A stretch of DNA of 64,000 nt, from NCBI GenBank assembly GCA_963082875.1, contig OY720100.1:3224001-3288000 (forward strand), written 5' to 3'. The position numbers and the translations under genes were made by a program. The notes beneath the pieces were generated by a model. That model did not search any database. It was not told where the DNA came from and saw only the letters and a list, made by a program, of their open reading frames with translations. This DNA comes from Corella eumyota (lineage: Eukaryota; Chordata; Ascidiacea; Phlebobranchia; Corellidae). Positions 22,258 through 35,800 of this stretch are shown here, one piece after another; position 1 is the stretch's first letter, and the number at the start of each line of letters is the position of its first letter.

Positions 22258-25200
22258 TTACATCGCTTTGACTGCAGCAGCAATTGCTTCAGCATCAATC
22301 TTAAAATCATGCAACAACTCAGCTGGTGCTGCGCTGTAAGGCATTCCGATGACTGCCATGCGCTTCTGAATAAAACCTAAAAAATACCAAAAAGGATAAA
22401 AAAAAATGTTAAATATACACAGCATACCAATATTAAAAAAAAACTAAAAAAATACAAAGAAAGGGGAAAATTCACGGACCACTGACTTTCCGTTAAGCAA
22501 CATATTAAAAATAATCTGATGACGTCACGAATAAATAATCTGATGATGTCACGTACCTGTTTCTTCTGAGAGAGTCTCGGCAACAGCTGATCCAATTCCA
22601 CCCTCGGGGTAATGGTCTTCCACGGTTATAATCTTTCCTCCGGTTGCACGAGCACATTTTATGATTGTCCCACGATCCACGGGCTTCACGGTGAAGAGAT
22701 CGATCACGGTGATCGTGATGTTTTCCTCTGTTCAACAAAGTATAAATATTTATATACACAACATCACAATAATTAAAATATATGTAAAAAAATTTACAAA
22801 AAAGGCAAAACTATATTAATACAACCCCCCAAGTTTGCTTAAATACCTAATACGCATTTTTTTTAAATTAATCAAGTTGCTATTTCAAAGCGGATGTGCT
22901 TTAAAATATTCGCATCATTAATTAAAACCTAGGCGCCGCATAATAAAGTTGTAACAGCGTACTATATATATATATATAAACACTAAACCCGGTTCATTAT
23001 TGCACAAAATCCATCATCTCAAAACAAGCGCCAGGCCACTCATGTCACGTTATATAAAACGTGTTTCCTTCAGTGCAAGTATTACGCAGATTTTTTAACA
23101 CTTAGTTTTTATGGAAGAATTCGGAACACGATTGCAGGAAGCTAGTAATCACGACCAAACATTTTTAGTTAAATTTACCGAGAAAGAATTTTCCCTTCTT
23201 GAATATTTGCATTTTTAAAATTATTTGTATCATTAATAATAGCGCAACAAACAACGCAAAGTTCGTTGGGAAAGCATTAAATAACAACCCCGTATTTTTC
23301 CGGAATTCTGACAACAACATAATAATTGTATATAACAAAGTAGTAACCATATGCATCCATATAAAAGTAACCATATGCAGTAATCTATGCACATTAATAC
23401 ATAAGCTTACACACAGTTAATACATTATTTATACCATATAGTAAGTGCAGTTAAACAACAGACACTGCTGCTTATTTTTATATTATACCCATATTTATTT
23501 AGTTTGTTTTTAGGGGTTTAGTTTTAACATGTACTTACTTTTTAATAGTTCATAAGCTCCAATAGCTTCGGCAAGGGTAACACCGCCTCCAATAACAGTA
23601 ACTTTATCCCCAGCACTTTGTTTCAACACCTGAATATAACAAAGATAATTCAATTTTTAAATGCGTTTATAAGGCAAGGTTGACTGTATTCAAAAATTCG
23701 AAACAAAGTCTTCTGCATTTTTAAAGTAGCCAAAGGATAATGTTTATAATGAAAATTGTAAAAAGTACGGTTCATTTAAATACTGCTTAAAAGGGAAATT
23801 TTGGTTCGTTGTGAAAAAAATGTAAAAAACCGCAAATATTTTACGTTTCATTGGCAACCCATATAAACCTCTTATCCAGATACAGTTAACCTATTTACAT
23901 TTAACCAATCAAATTCTCACAGTACCAGAAGTATGCAAATGAAAGAATTTTAATGCAATTCTTTTTTAGACATTTTTAATTTTTTTTTCTAGAAGTTACC
24001 TAAACCTAGCAAAACAACGCACCAAAACCAATTTACAAAGAATAACGATGCCTTTAACATAGATTTTGTGGATTATAATAAATACCTTATTTAAACCCAA
24101 ATTCCTATGAGCTATATTACAACATTATTACCCAATTACTAACCTGTGCTTTGCCGATTGCAAAAACTGTATCGTTTGGATACACGACTGGTGTGGCAGC
24201 CCTGGCACCTCTTATAAAACACATTCCCTTTGTGTTTGCAGCTAACTCGACCGAACGTTCCAGAGAAACAGCATCGGATGGATAGAAAACGGTCGAACCC
24301 TCGATGGCTCGGAACATAGCAAGATCTTCCAAAGCCATTTGGGATGGTCCATCAGCTCCTGTGATAATTAAACAAAAAAATACGTAAAATTTCGTGAGAG
24401 CAAATTAGGAAAAATTACAAACTAATAATCGTATTTATAGGGCATTTTTAGAATAATATTTAAATATGCAGTCAGGAAAATATTTATTATCACGTATTTG
24501 TTTTTCTTCACAATTTCGTCTTACAACTAAATTACATAACTTAATGCCAGAAAAACATTATAACAGTTCCCAGAATTTTCTCTTTCCCAAAAATAGCATT
24601 TGCATTCAAGTGGAAAATAGTTAGAACTAATACCTTGAATTTCGCGCATAACTGAACAAGCATAAAAGCCGGGCTTAATTTAAAAAGCAGTTTATGCGAA
24701 AAAATCAAACATCTTTTGCGCGACAAATTGGTAGTTTATTATATAATATAACGAGCACATTATATATATGTTATAAAATGAAACTTTTTAAACTCTGTAT
24801 AGAATTGATTGTTTACAGTTATTGGGTATTGTTGCAATATTCGTAAATGACTAATATCCGTAGGTATAGTTTTATACGATGATGTCAGTACACGATTCTG
24901 CTTTGTCTCGGTAGGTAAGCGATATAAGTAATTAATAACAAGTTTTATATATATAGCATATTCGCGGTAACATTTTAAACTGTAAGAACTGAACCGAACA
25001 GTGTGAAAAAAACTTTTCATGATTTATGAAAAAATTTCTGGTAAACGAAATTTAGCTTAAGGCCACTGAAAGTTAATTTAAAAATAGAAAAGTATTTTTT
25101 TTAATCCAAAATTTTCTCCTAGCAACCTAATAATACCAAGCCTCCCAAAACATCTAAAGTTAAACTACAAACTAAATATAAAAATACATAAATAAGACTT

Positions 25201-28200
25201 ACCAATAGAAATTCCACAATGAGAGCCGAAAAGATTGATGTTGGTCTGAGAGACTGCTCCCATACGAAGTTGGTCGAAGGCACGAGTCAAGAAAGCTGAG
25301 AAAGTGCTCACGAAAGCAACACAACGATCTCTTGTAGCAAGACCAATAGCAACCCCACACTAAGATAAAAATATAACTTGTAAAAAAAGAATAAATCTTT
25401 AATGTAATCTTGCATATACTTTTGGGTTTCAAAATTATTGCAAAAAAGGTAACAGAAATGCAAACTAAGATTTTAAAAAAGATTGCTAATTTTAAATTAA
25501 AAATCCGATAATAAAATTTTTAGCAAACCATTTTTAGTTAAATTTTAATCTAAAATGCTCATTATTAGTTAGAAGAATAAGGCCTCTAACAAGCACTTTA
25601 GTTTTGTTATGTTACCAAAACAACGCCTTAGTAAAGTATATATTGACTGGTAATGGTTTTCTTTGTGCCAATTCAATACCAAGTTAAATAAACAAAGAAC
25701 AAGATTGATTAATCACCTCATTATACAAACTAATATTTATATTAGGTAAATACAAACTTAATCACAGTTAAGAAAAATAAATATTTAAATCAAGCAGGTA
25801 AAAAGTATAAACTTATTGACTGTGGCACTATATGTTTAGCAATAAGGCAATCTACATAAACTGATATTCAAATAAGGTAAATAAATATAAACTTACTCAT
25901 ACATAAGAAAATTCAGTCTATAAATCATGGGGTGATAAAAATATATAATCTAATATTTTAAATAATAAAAAAAAATAAAAAAATCTTAAAATTTACCATG
26001 TTTTGTTCAGCGATGAAACATTCAATAAATCGGTCCGGGTGTTGTTTCTTGTAGTCAAGAGCAAACGTTGAGTTTTTCATATCACCATCAAGTGAAATAA
26101 CCCGTTCGCTGTTCAATTTAGCGAGAGCTTTGCCATAAGGGGCTCTTGTTGCAATCTTGAACAACAAAAAATCAATTTTAACAACTGTTACATTACAAAA
26201 ATCATCGTTTAGTTTACACAATCTTTATATTAATTTAAAAATAAAGTACAGGTACAATTTAATACTTAACTTGAGAAATGAAAATAGATATTAGTACCAA
26301 CATAGCACAAAAAAAATTAATGTTTATAACAAAACCCTAAACTACAAAAACAAAAAAATTAAAAAAAAAATTGTCAACTCACCTTATCACCAAGTTTGTA
26401 GTTAGGTGGTGACGAAAGTTTAAGATTTGAAATATTAGCTGGTCCAGCATCACATGTTGGTGCAGGTGGTGTTAAGGTAACACCAGATTTTGTTTTAATC
26501 AGACCATTTAAATGGTCAAGGATTGGATCAACTGAAGCAGGAGCAACTGGTTTGCCATGAAATCCATGCACATCTTCTTGTTCTGGAAGCAAAAAAAATA
26601 AATTAAAGTCTTAAAACGATTTATGTTACAACTTCGAAAATTTTTTAATAAATTTTTTTGTGGAAAAAACCTACCCAACATGTTCTTTCCCTTTAAGGTT
26701 TTGGCAACCAAACAAGTAGGCAGACCAGGGGTATGTTCGGCATTATAGAAAGCCTTGTTAAGTTCCTCACATGAATGTCCATCAACTGTAACTGCATGCC
26801 AACTAAAATGATTTTACAGAGATTGTTTTAAATTTTTTTTTAAATGTCAATAAGAAATTCAAAAATTGTTACAAAAAATTAGTTTTGAGTAAGCTAATCT
26901 TTAAACCAAATGTCAAAAATTAAAATAGTTAATTTTACCCAAAGGCATCAGCACGTTTTCGGTAAGTTTCGACATCATGGCCCAAAGCTGTTGCTTCAGA
27001 TTGACCCAAACGATTCACATCAATAATTGCAACCAAATTATCAAGCCTAAAATTCAAAAAATATATTTTACAAAACATTATTTTTTTTTAATGTTATCAT
27101 ATAGAAATTACTTGTAGTAGCTTGCAAAGGCCATGGCCTCCCACACTGAACCTTCAGCCATCTCACCATCTCCAAGAAGACAAAAAACTCGGTAACTGAA
27201 AAAAAATTAAATTAAAAAGCTTTAAATTAAAAAGCTTTAAATTTTGTACTGTACTGATATTTGTTTTATTTTGTGCTTCACTTACTCCTTTTTGTCCACA
27301 TATTTTGCACAGTAAGCCATGCCACAAGCCATACTTAATCCTTGTCCAAGTGATCCAGTTGCAACATCAATAAAGTCAATTTTCTAAAAAAATACAAAAA
27401 ATTTTAATAAAAATTCTAACTTATTACAGCTAAAGTGGTATATTTTTTTATTGGTTTATTTAAATATTTGTTTTACCGGTGTTGGATGACCTTCAAAAAT
27501 ACTGTTGTGTTGTCTCAAGGTCATGATTTCTTCCTTTGACATGTGACCAGTTTCAACCCATGCAGCATATAAAGCTGGGCATGCATGACCCTAAAAAAAT
27601 TGTAAATTAAAATTAATAGTTTTTACATTTTAAAATTTAATTAAATTATTTTTTTTGTATATATGTGAAAAGGTCGAATTTGTGACCTAAACATACAGTA
27701 ACAACTGTTACCCCAACCCAGTCTCGAGTTTGAGATATTATAGATTATAATTGTTTGATAATTATGCTGCTGATTTAGTGCTGGCTCAGCAGAAGTTTAT
27801 ACTGTTCATAGAGCTTTACTTGAGGCGCTAGAGCATGAGAGCAGTGGGGATTGAACCCACAACCTCATGTGTGTTTGAACACTGAATCAGATTTATACCT
27901 TAGACATGACGAAGCGATCGGCTGAAACATCTCTAGGCACATTGATCTTGTATTTCATTGTTCTAAAGAACAACACAGCCAATATCTCGGCACAACTTGA
28001 AGAAGAAGTTGGATGTCTAAAAAAAATATTAGGTGTAAAAAAAGAACATAAAATTTATTTAAAGCCTTAAATTTTTTTTTATATTTTTCGTACCCAGAGT
28101 TGCATTTTGAAGTTGACAAAATTCCGTTAATTCGAATTTTATTGGCAATGATTTCCAATTCTTTAACAGTGCTGCTGTTTAAATCGGTATATCCATCATG

Positions 28201-28206
28201 CTCCAT
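22258..28206 (-). CDS. TKT: Transketolase
   Basis: Thiamine-diphosphate enzyme of the non-oxidative pentose phosphate pathway, moving two-carbon units between sugar phosphates in the cytosol. Fourteen exons, all in phase: 28206-28094, 28016-27899, 27590-27477, 27383-27286, 27195-27112, 27046-26939, 26802-26675, 26582-26383, 26155-25997, 25359-25203, 24358-24144, 23629-23539, 22727-22557, 22376-22258; 624 residues (human TKT has 623). Catalytic and cofactor residues are present: H39 in HPTSSSS, H79 in KGHACPA, the GDG thiamine-binding motif at 155-157 ([10 protein letters not shown]), and the catalytic glutamate at about 371 in [22 protein letters not shown] and [15 protein letters not shown] follow. 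Introns 9 to 12 are the largest (up to about 840 bp); intron 2 holds a SINE. The frame extends two codons upstream to a TTG; I chose the ATG at 28206. Confidence 0.98.
27666..27890 (-). mobile_element. tRNA-derived SINE, reverse orientation, in TKT intron 2
   Basis: Reverse-complement copy: GTTACCCCAACCCAGTCTCG, ATTATAGATTATAATTGTTT, then GGGGATTGAACCCACAACCT (inverse box B). The box-A end has been replaced by unrelated bases. Confidence 0.8.
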
Positions 28207-29889
28207 TTTCAAAGTTTGAGATTAACTTACAACAAATGTTTTTAAATTATTGAAAGATTTGATGCTAAAAAGTGAAAAAAAATTTAGTTAATTTTATTAA
28301 AATGTCTTCAACATCTAAGAATGTCTTCAACACCCAAAATAATCTTTAAGATTTTACGATTTTCTGGTCGCACTTATACTAAATTCCTAATTTTGTTAAG
28401 TCACGGTGACACAAATTGAAAAATTTAAATACTTTATATTTTTGTTTGCAAAAGATGAATCTTCAAAATCCTAAGCGCCCACGCACTACGATAATAATCT
28501 TTTCTCTTTGCATCGCAACTACGTCTCACTAGTCACTGTGCTACTACAAAATTTAAAATTGTTATAAATTCACGAAATTGCTGGTGTTAAATCACGTTTC
28601 ACCGGATATTAAATCCTACAAAAAAGGCAGAGTGTAGGGCTGTTTAAAATCGTTCATGCGCAGCTAGGCCGAAAAACACGTGAACCGCGAATTTTTGTGG
28701 GGGATGGGTTTAAAATTTGGAAAAATAAAATGGGTTCACGATTTTGAAAAATTAAGTGGGTTTAAAACTTTGGTAAAACTTTCAAATATAGCACGATAAA
28801 ATTCTTAAATATTTAATTTTATACACGTGATAAAAACATTAAATAGATCATTTCGTTTACAAAATTTGTATAAAAACAACACTTATAGCTCAATAAGCCA
28901 ACAACTCTTAAATATTTAGTCTGGTCATTACTTTATAAAATTTAAAACGTTTATAAATACTTTGTCATATAACTAATCAAGTAATTTAAATTTAAGGTTA
29001 CTTTTTCCAATCGCCTCATTTTCTTTCCAATCGCCTTATTGCTTAAATATATAATATCAAAGCTTTTTGTACAAAAAATAAAATGTTAGCTATCCATTTT
29101 TAACATGAACAATAAATATAACATCATGATTTTATAAAAAAATTTTTGAATAACTTTTAATATCTGTGAAACAGTATTTTTTATAAAAAAATATAAGCAG
29201 CATTAAACGAGTAAGCTATAGGGAAATTGTTTGGTTTTAAGACAAAATGACATTTTTGCAATGCCACAATTCTTAAAGTAAAAAAATGTTTAAGTAAAAT
29301 ATTCTTTTAAGATTATTCCTTACAAAAATATCTGTACCTACTCAATGAAAAAACTTTGTGCTAATATTTAACATATGTAGATAAAAGTATTGTAGTAGTT
29401 TTGGAACAGGAAATTAAATGTGGCAAAACTTAAGATTTTATGGGGATTAATTTTAAGACAGCCCTTTCACCAGCTGACCTAATGCACATTTTTAGTTTCC
29501 CTTAAATTATTTGTTACAAAATCTTAACACCAGGCATTGTTCCTGTTTTAGCTATATTACATCCCGTAATCCACATACTGTATAACCAAAATACTCTAAT
29601 TTTTAATACGCTAGATAGCGATAAAGAAACATAAATCAGGGCACTAATATCATAAAGTATCTTAATGACTAATACATATACATTAGTATCTTAATGACTA
29701 ATACAAACCCTTGTACATCATAAACAAGCTAGACCATCGTTATTACTGCTTAGCAAAAGTATTTTAGTAAAGGGTTTAATGACTTTTTGCTACTATTTAA
29801 ATTAACGGTTTAAATTAAAAATTTAAATTAACGGTGGCATAATAAGGCCAAACTTAATTTTTTGGGTCTGTATAAAAGTCTCTCCTAAA
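28207..29889. promoter_or_regulatory. Upstream region of TKT; no gene seen
   Basis: The TKT promoter should lie at the left of this stretch. A canonical E-box CACGTG is at 28677-28682, about 470 bp upstream of the start codon. A 20-bp unit TATCTTAATGACTAATACAT is duplicated near 29658-29705. The remainder is AT-rich with no coding frame or recognised repeat. Confidence 0.45.
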
Positions 29890-30641
29890 CAAAGGTGGAC
29901 ACTAAACCGTTAACCCGCTAATCGTTGATTAACAAAGTTAACCTTTGCATAAAAATTTAACTTTTAAGTTAACTTTAAAAATTATTATCAGACCTGTTAA
30001 CTTTCGTTAAATTGTGCCTCCGTTGATATAAGTTCGTTATCTCAATTTTTTAAATCTAAGTTAATAAATGTTCGGAATTACCGCTTTTTTACTGTATCAC
30101 AATATTAAATGTAATATAACACGTCGCCTTCAAGCTAAAGTCATAACACATTAGTTTAAATTGTTGGGGGGGGACCCCACAGATAATTGCACATTTGCTC
30201 TTACATCTTATTAATAAATATCTTACTATTTGTGGTGATACGGGATCGAGGAATCAGGGTCAAGGTAAGGTGGAAAATGGTAGTTGGGCAAGATGGCTGG
30301 GTATGCCGGAAGGGGTGAGAAAGTAAGTAAGGCACAGTGGGAAACTGGGCGGAAATGACGTCACAATCCCTATGTTCCACATTCTTATCGCCAGTGTTTG
30401 AAAACTGCAAGTTGGCGCTAGAAAACTTTTTTGTAAAATATTTTTCTTTACATCTAAAGTTTAACTAAACTGCAAACTGATGCGGAAGGATTGTTTAATT
30501 TAAATGTTAATGTTGACCGTTATCGATAACTTTAGTTACATTGAATTTAATTTCACAAATTAAAGTTAACAAAGTTAATGAATTGTGTAACGAATCACTA
30601 TTTAACGAAGTTACTTTTTTGGTGAATTGTGCTCACCTATG
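29890..30641. mobile_element. hAT-like MITE, about 750 bp
   Basis: Ends CAAAGGTGGACAC (left) and GTGCTCACCTATG (right; inverse complement CATAGGTGAGCAC) form an imperfect 13-bp terminal repeat of hAT type. Flanks CTCCTAAA (29882-29889) and CTCTTAAA (30642-30649) are an 8-bp target duplication with one mismatch. The interior is rich in GTTAAC palindromes near both ends and has a G run at about 30163. The open frame at 30201-30410 shows no protein-like character. Confidence 0.75.
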
Positions 30642-30649
30642 CTCTTAAA

Positions 30650-32803
30650 CAATTATAAAACATATATTTATCCTGTTTGCAAACTGGTTTAAAACCTTAA
30701 AGTACCTAATAAAAGTGCCACGATGGAACAAATTGTAATAATAATATTTTATTTCACAAATTCACTAAAGTAATATGATAGTAAGTAGACAGCTTAGAAC
30801 ATTAAGAATAAAAAAATATTGAAATTTTACAATATGGCTAAAACAAAAATACAATTAACATAAACCCCGTGCTGACAGCACGTGATTAAAATAGTATCAA
30901 GAGGTCATAACACTAACATATACTACTAAAAAGTTGTCATCTGATAACATAAAGATACTAACATGAAATGAAACCAGAATGTACGTTGTATTATATCTAT
31001 CTTTACAATAACAATTTACGTAGTTTTATAGGCTACTACATTAAGCACCATCAAGATTACCCAACTTTGGAGTAGTTTATTGTCAAAATTAAAAAATAGA
31101 CATATACAAGCAGAATAAAAATCACACATTCTATATGCAACTAATAAAATCACTTAAAAAACTATTATTATCGTTATTAATATAGGCAATATGATTTAAA
31201 TTTAAAGTGGACAACGACATAATACATTTAGTAATTATAAGCCACATAAATGTACTGAGTGCACATTAGAGTTATAATAAAGTCGTTATCTGAATCTAAT
31301 AAGCAACATGGGCTGTATAAAACAACCATTAAAGTCGATATTAAACTCTGTTTGTATTTTACATTTTATGATAAACAGAAATAGTTGAAAATGTTTGCGC
31401 TGGATTGCTTTAGTGTGTTGAACTGTATCGTGCAGACAAACCCAGCTTAAGCAAACACTAATTGAGAAATTAACACTTGGTTGTGAAGAATGAGCAATGA
31501 ATTCTATTGTTTGAGGTAGTCAGCTGTTTTTGCAAAGCGTTTTTACTTCGACCTGAAAAATAAACAAACGAAAATTAAATTTTAATTTATTTTTACACGG
31601 AAAAAAATGTCATAAAATTTTTGCAAAAATCAATTTTTGCAATAATCAAAATTTCAAACAGATTTAAAGCCTTACAGTTTGGTTATGGTTAGCGGATACC
31701 AAACATGCATGGTCTACATCATACTACACACAAATATTCCCATATTTGGTAAACGAGGCGGCTGCTTTGTAAAAGTCACTTGACCATAAATTTTTTAAAG
31801 GTAAACTATTTTTGCTATCTGATAGTTAAGTCTTTGTGCATTAACCAGCAGAGATCGTTTTGCATGAATAAATACATGGCATTTTGAGCCATAAGATACA
31901 AAGTAAACAAAATTGAAATTTAATAGGTAAGTGAAGGTTTAAATAATCTCAAATGGGAATAGAAATGAATAAGACTTCGTGAGAATATAATTCCCTAGAT
32001 TAAACAACAATTATATGTGAATTGAATCACTTAACACATATTTTAATTCTCCCCAAATGTCAAAATAAAACAGTTAAAAAAATTTAAAATGCACTCTTAA
32101 GTACCAAAAAAAAAAATACTTTCTGAAAAAAATTTTTCAATAATTCTTTTTTTATCTATTGGTTTGCCATAACAAAAATAAGATTAAAGCCTTGCTTTGT
32201 CTAAAAATACAGGAAACCTAATTTGTGCTAACTAGTCAGGTCAGTTGATAAGCAGAGGCAAATGCATGCTACAATTCACTTGTCATTCGCAGTGTTTAGA
32301 TATAGATTGTTGGTACGCCTATCTACCACATACATGAAATTCCTTAATGGCAGGTTACAGCGTGCCTTGGGGACTGTGCACTTACACAATGCTCAATGGA
32401 ATCCCACTCAATTTAACTTTATGATACTATTGAAAACTTTTAACATCAACAAAATCAAAGAAAATAAATTCAAATATTTATAGTGCAACTTTCACATACT
32501 TTACAGCTCCAAATTCTTCCAGTTATTTTAATCATAAAATCACATAAACCATTTAAAGCAATATATAAAGATGCCAAACTAAAACAATGCTTACTTAACA
32601 AAATCAAGTCCTTTTAGTTATTTTAATAATAAAACTACACACCATTTACAGCATTATAGAAAATATTAAAAAAAGTATATACCCATAAATTCCAAATGAA
32701 ATCTAAAGCTTATGTTAACAAAATTCGATTAAAAAACTTTAACAAAAATGTTTTTAAAGATATTTAGGTGAAAACAATTTCTTACCCAAAATACGAAACT
32801 TCA
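30650..32803. other. Downstream of FAM110; possible long 3'UTR
   Basis: No gene on either strand. Minus-strand AATAAA candidates lie near 31586 and 30746, so the FAM110 3'UTR could cover 1.2-2 kb of it. Otherwise plain AT-rich sequence. Confidence 0.4.
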
Positions 32804-35800
32804 TCAAACGTCCGATTCTTTTGGGTGTCCGGTTGTAAGTGTGTTGGGTTGATAGGAATGCAGTCGAGGGGGAACAGGTGGAGGTGACATGTGGGATCTA
32901 GTTTGTACACGAGGTGACGATGGCTTTCGTGAATATCCAGAATGCTGTCGCTTATCAATAACAACCTCATAGTTTCTATTTTTGTTGGTATTTTTAAGGG
33001 GTGAATGTGGGTTAGAACCTTGGTTCGATTCTCTTTCAGCGTAAGGGATGGATACAGGAATTCTTGGGGAACCTGGAGGTTTGTGTAAAGATGGAGAAGC
33101 GGGGATCCCACTCTTCTTGCAGGTCATCAACCACCGCATCACTCTGGCATTTTTTTCGATGATACTGACTGCAGGAACGTGTGCCAGGCCAGCAGTCATT
33201 GGGTCTACTTCCATTGGCAAGGCTTCGTCTGGGCTATCTCGGACATATGCAGATGCTCCTAACAATTAAAAATTACATTTGAAAACTACCATGTTGCTTT
33301 AAAAATAACAAATAATACTGGGTTATTTACTGTTTATTTATCAGAAGTGTTTTTATTACAAACCTGCAAATGAAAAGTCAGATTCGCTGCTGACATGAGC
33401 AGTGGTAAATAAGGTGTCATTTAAAGCTGGCAGCGGTGATATTAAACATTCTTCCATCCCCATACTAGAGAAAAATCGATCAAGCTCAAATTGAAACAGA
33501 CTGACATCTGATTTCGATCTGAAAACACCAAGATTTAATTATCATCTGTTTTGTTCACTTGGGATACAACTATTAACCACAATTTTACTCTTAATGTATT
33601 AATTATTTATAAAAAAATCTTTTAAAATATTTAAAAGCTTTTTTGTGGCGCATCGTGGAGAAAAAATTTAGAAGTAAAACAATTGGATTACCTTTGCCTA
33701 TTTTTTTTAAGAGAAGAGCTTCTGGAAGAGGTTGGTGTCCGTTTTAAAGATGAATAGGGGGTGGAAGAAGAGGATCTTGATCCATGTGATCCCATTCTAG
33801 CAGCCTTTATATAATTTAGAAAATTTTAGCTTTATTTTTCTTTTATATTTAAAAAAATTTATAATTTAAAAAAACATGTATCTTTTTTACTACAGAAAAA
33901 CTATTATAATTACTTGTTTATGAGGTGATAAGGTTGGTGATATAGGGGCATTGTTATGTCTCTTTGAGTTCATTCTTAAGTTATGGGGTTGTATAGTATA
34001 GGGGTTAATTGGTTTTATGGGGGCAACCTGTGCTACCATATTTCGCTTAGTACGACGGGGCTTCAAGTCTGATGCAGTTAACGCTAAAAAAATTCAGATA
34101 AAAACTTAGATTTTGCTGTACTTACAAATTTTAAGTAAAACAAAATAAATATATTTACCAGTAAATGGTTTGCTGGCATCAACAGAGGCGGAACTTGATG
34201 TGTTTTGTGACCTTAAGGTATCCAAACGTTCCTCCCTAGTACTTCTACTTAAGGAATTTGTAGCATTTCTGTTGAATTAAAAAATTAGTTTACCAAAATT
34301 CCTATAAGCTAGAAAACTACATTGCAGCTTTAGTAATAAATTACCTGGAAGTGTAGTCTGGTGCCACTTCCCTTCTTGATTTAGGAGCAAGCAAGGGTGA
34401 AGAATGTGAATTAGGAAGGGAGTTAGTGTTTGGTGCTAGATCTATCCTGTTCAAAGGTTGCGACTGGGCAGCAAGATTATTCCGATAAGTTGACCATAAC
34501 CTTTCTTCAGGATAAAGCTGCCTTTGAGTGTTTTCTAAAGTTTTGGAGATATCGACATCGTTTCCACCAGAGCTGTTGGCACTTTGACTTCCAGTAGGAG
34601 TTCTTCCGCTGTCTGGGGATTTTGACATTCTGTGTTCAGAGTCATCATTGTCCTTCTCCTGATTCACTAAAGTCTTGCACTCCATGCTCGCATCTGGTGA
34701 CATACTATTATAAGCTGTGTCCATGTCATCATCTACCAGAGGAGTAAATATTTCCTCCAGGGCTTCAGTGATGCTCTTTCGAAGACCGGGTCGGTTATGT
34801 GAAAATTCTGCACAAAAATGTTAAATTCAGAACCAATGACTTAAATAATGTCTTGGTGCACATTTATATTTATGTTTTATTTATACACTAAGACTTTTAA
34901 ATACAATTTAATACACAATTCTACCTTGTGACTTTCGATACTCAGAAGTTGATTGAGGAACTCTGCTCCAAGACTTGCGCTGACGGGGAGTCTGAGTTAA
35001 AGATGAGGTCAACATGGAGTCAGGGTCCGGTGTAAGAGAAACAGGTTTCGACTAAAAGTTCAAAAAGTTCATAAATACAAAAATATTTTTTATAAAAAAG
35101 ATCTAAATTACAAAATTTTCATTTTTTTTACCAATGGAAGTTGTAAACTATTGTCCATTGTATTGGAAAGATCCCAGCTTCTGCGTTTCAAATTTTGTGC
35201 CTGAATTTTAAGCTGGTTTTCGACGCACAAATTTCTACTGTTAAGTGATTCACTAAAGTCAATTGCGTTGCCATCTAAAAAAATAAAAATAAATAAACAA
35301 TTAAAAAAAATAAATAAATAAACAAACAAGAAAATTCCTCGTAGTTGTAACATTTTTTGTGACATTCCTCAATAAATATTTTACTAGTATGTTATTTATT
35401 TTAGAATAAAACATTAATTTACTAACCTGTTTCTATAAATTTGCCTGATGATGAACTTCTTCTTCGTAGTCTTTGTTCCGACAGGGATTGATTTGATTTT
35501 AAACTTTCCGCCAAACTATTAGCAGAGCGGTTTTCGATAACAGACAAAGGTCTACCGCGAAGCGCTCGTGGCATGTTGGAATTATCCCTTGATGTGTTTT
35601 TTGCCCGAATAAAAGTGTTTTGATCAACTTGTTTTGGGTTAATAGTAAAAGTTTTGCCCTTTGGTCTGTGAGCTGGTGAGACATATTTTGTATTTTTGTT
35701 TTCGTCCGTTTGTCTAGTAAGTGCACTAGGACTGCTGTTTACTTTCTTTAAATTTTGTCGAACGTGTTTTAAATGTGTCCTGGGACTCATTGTCGGACTT

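Noticed and set aside
31512-31519. TGAGGTAG, the let-7 seed, and its complement as a let-7 target site in a FAM110 3'UTR
   Set aside because: No hairpin for a let-7 precursor nearby, and a minus-strand AATAAA near 31586 may end the UTR before it. An 8-mer is expected by chance at this scale.
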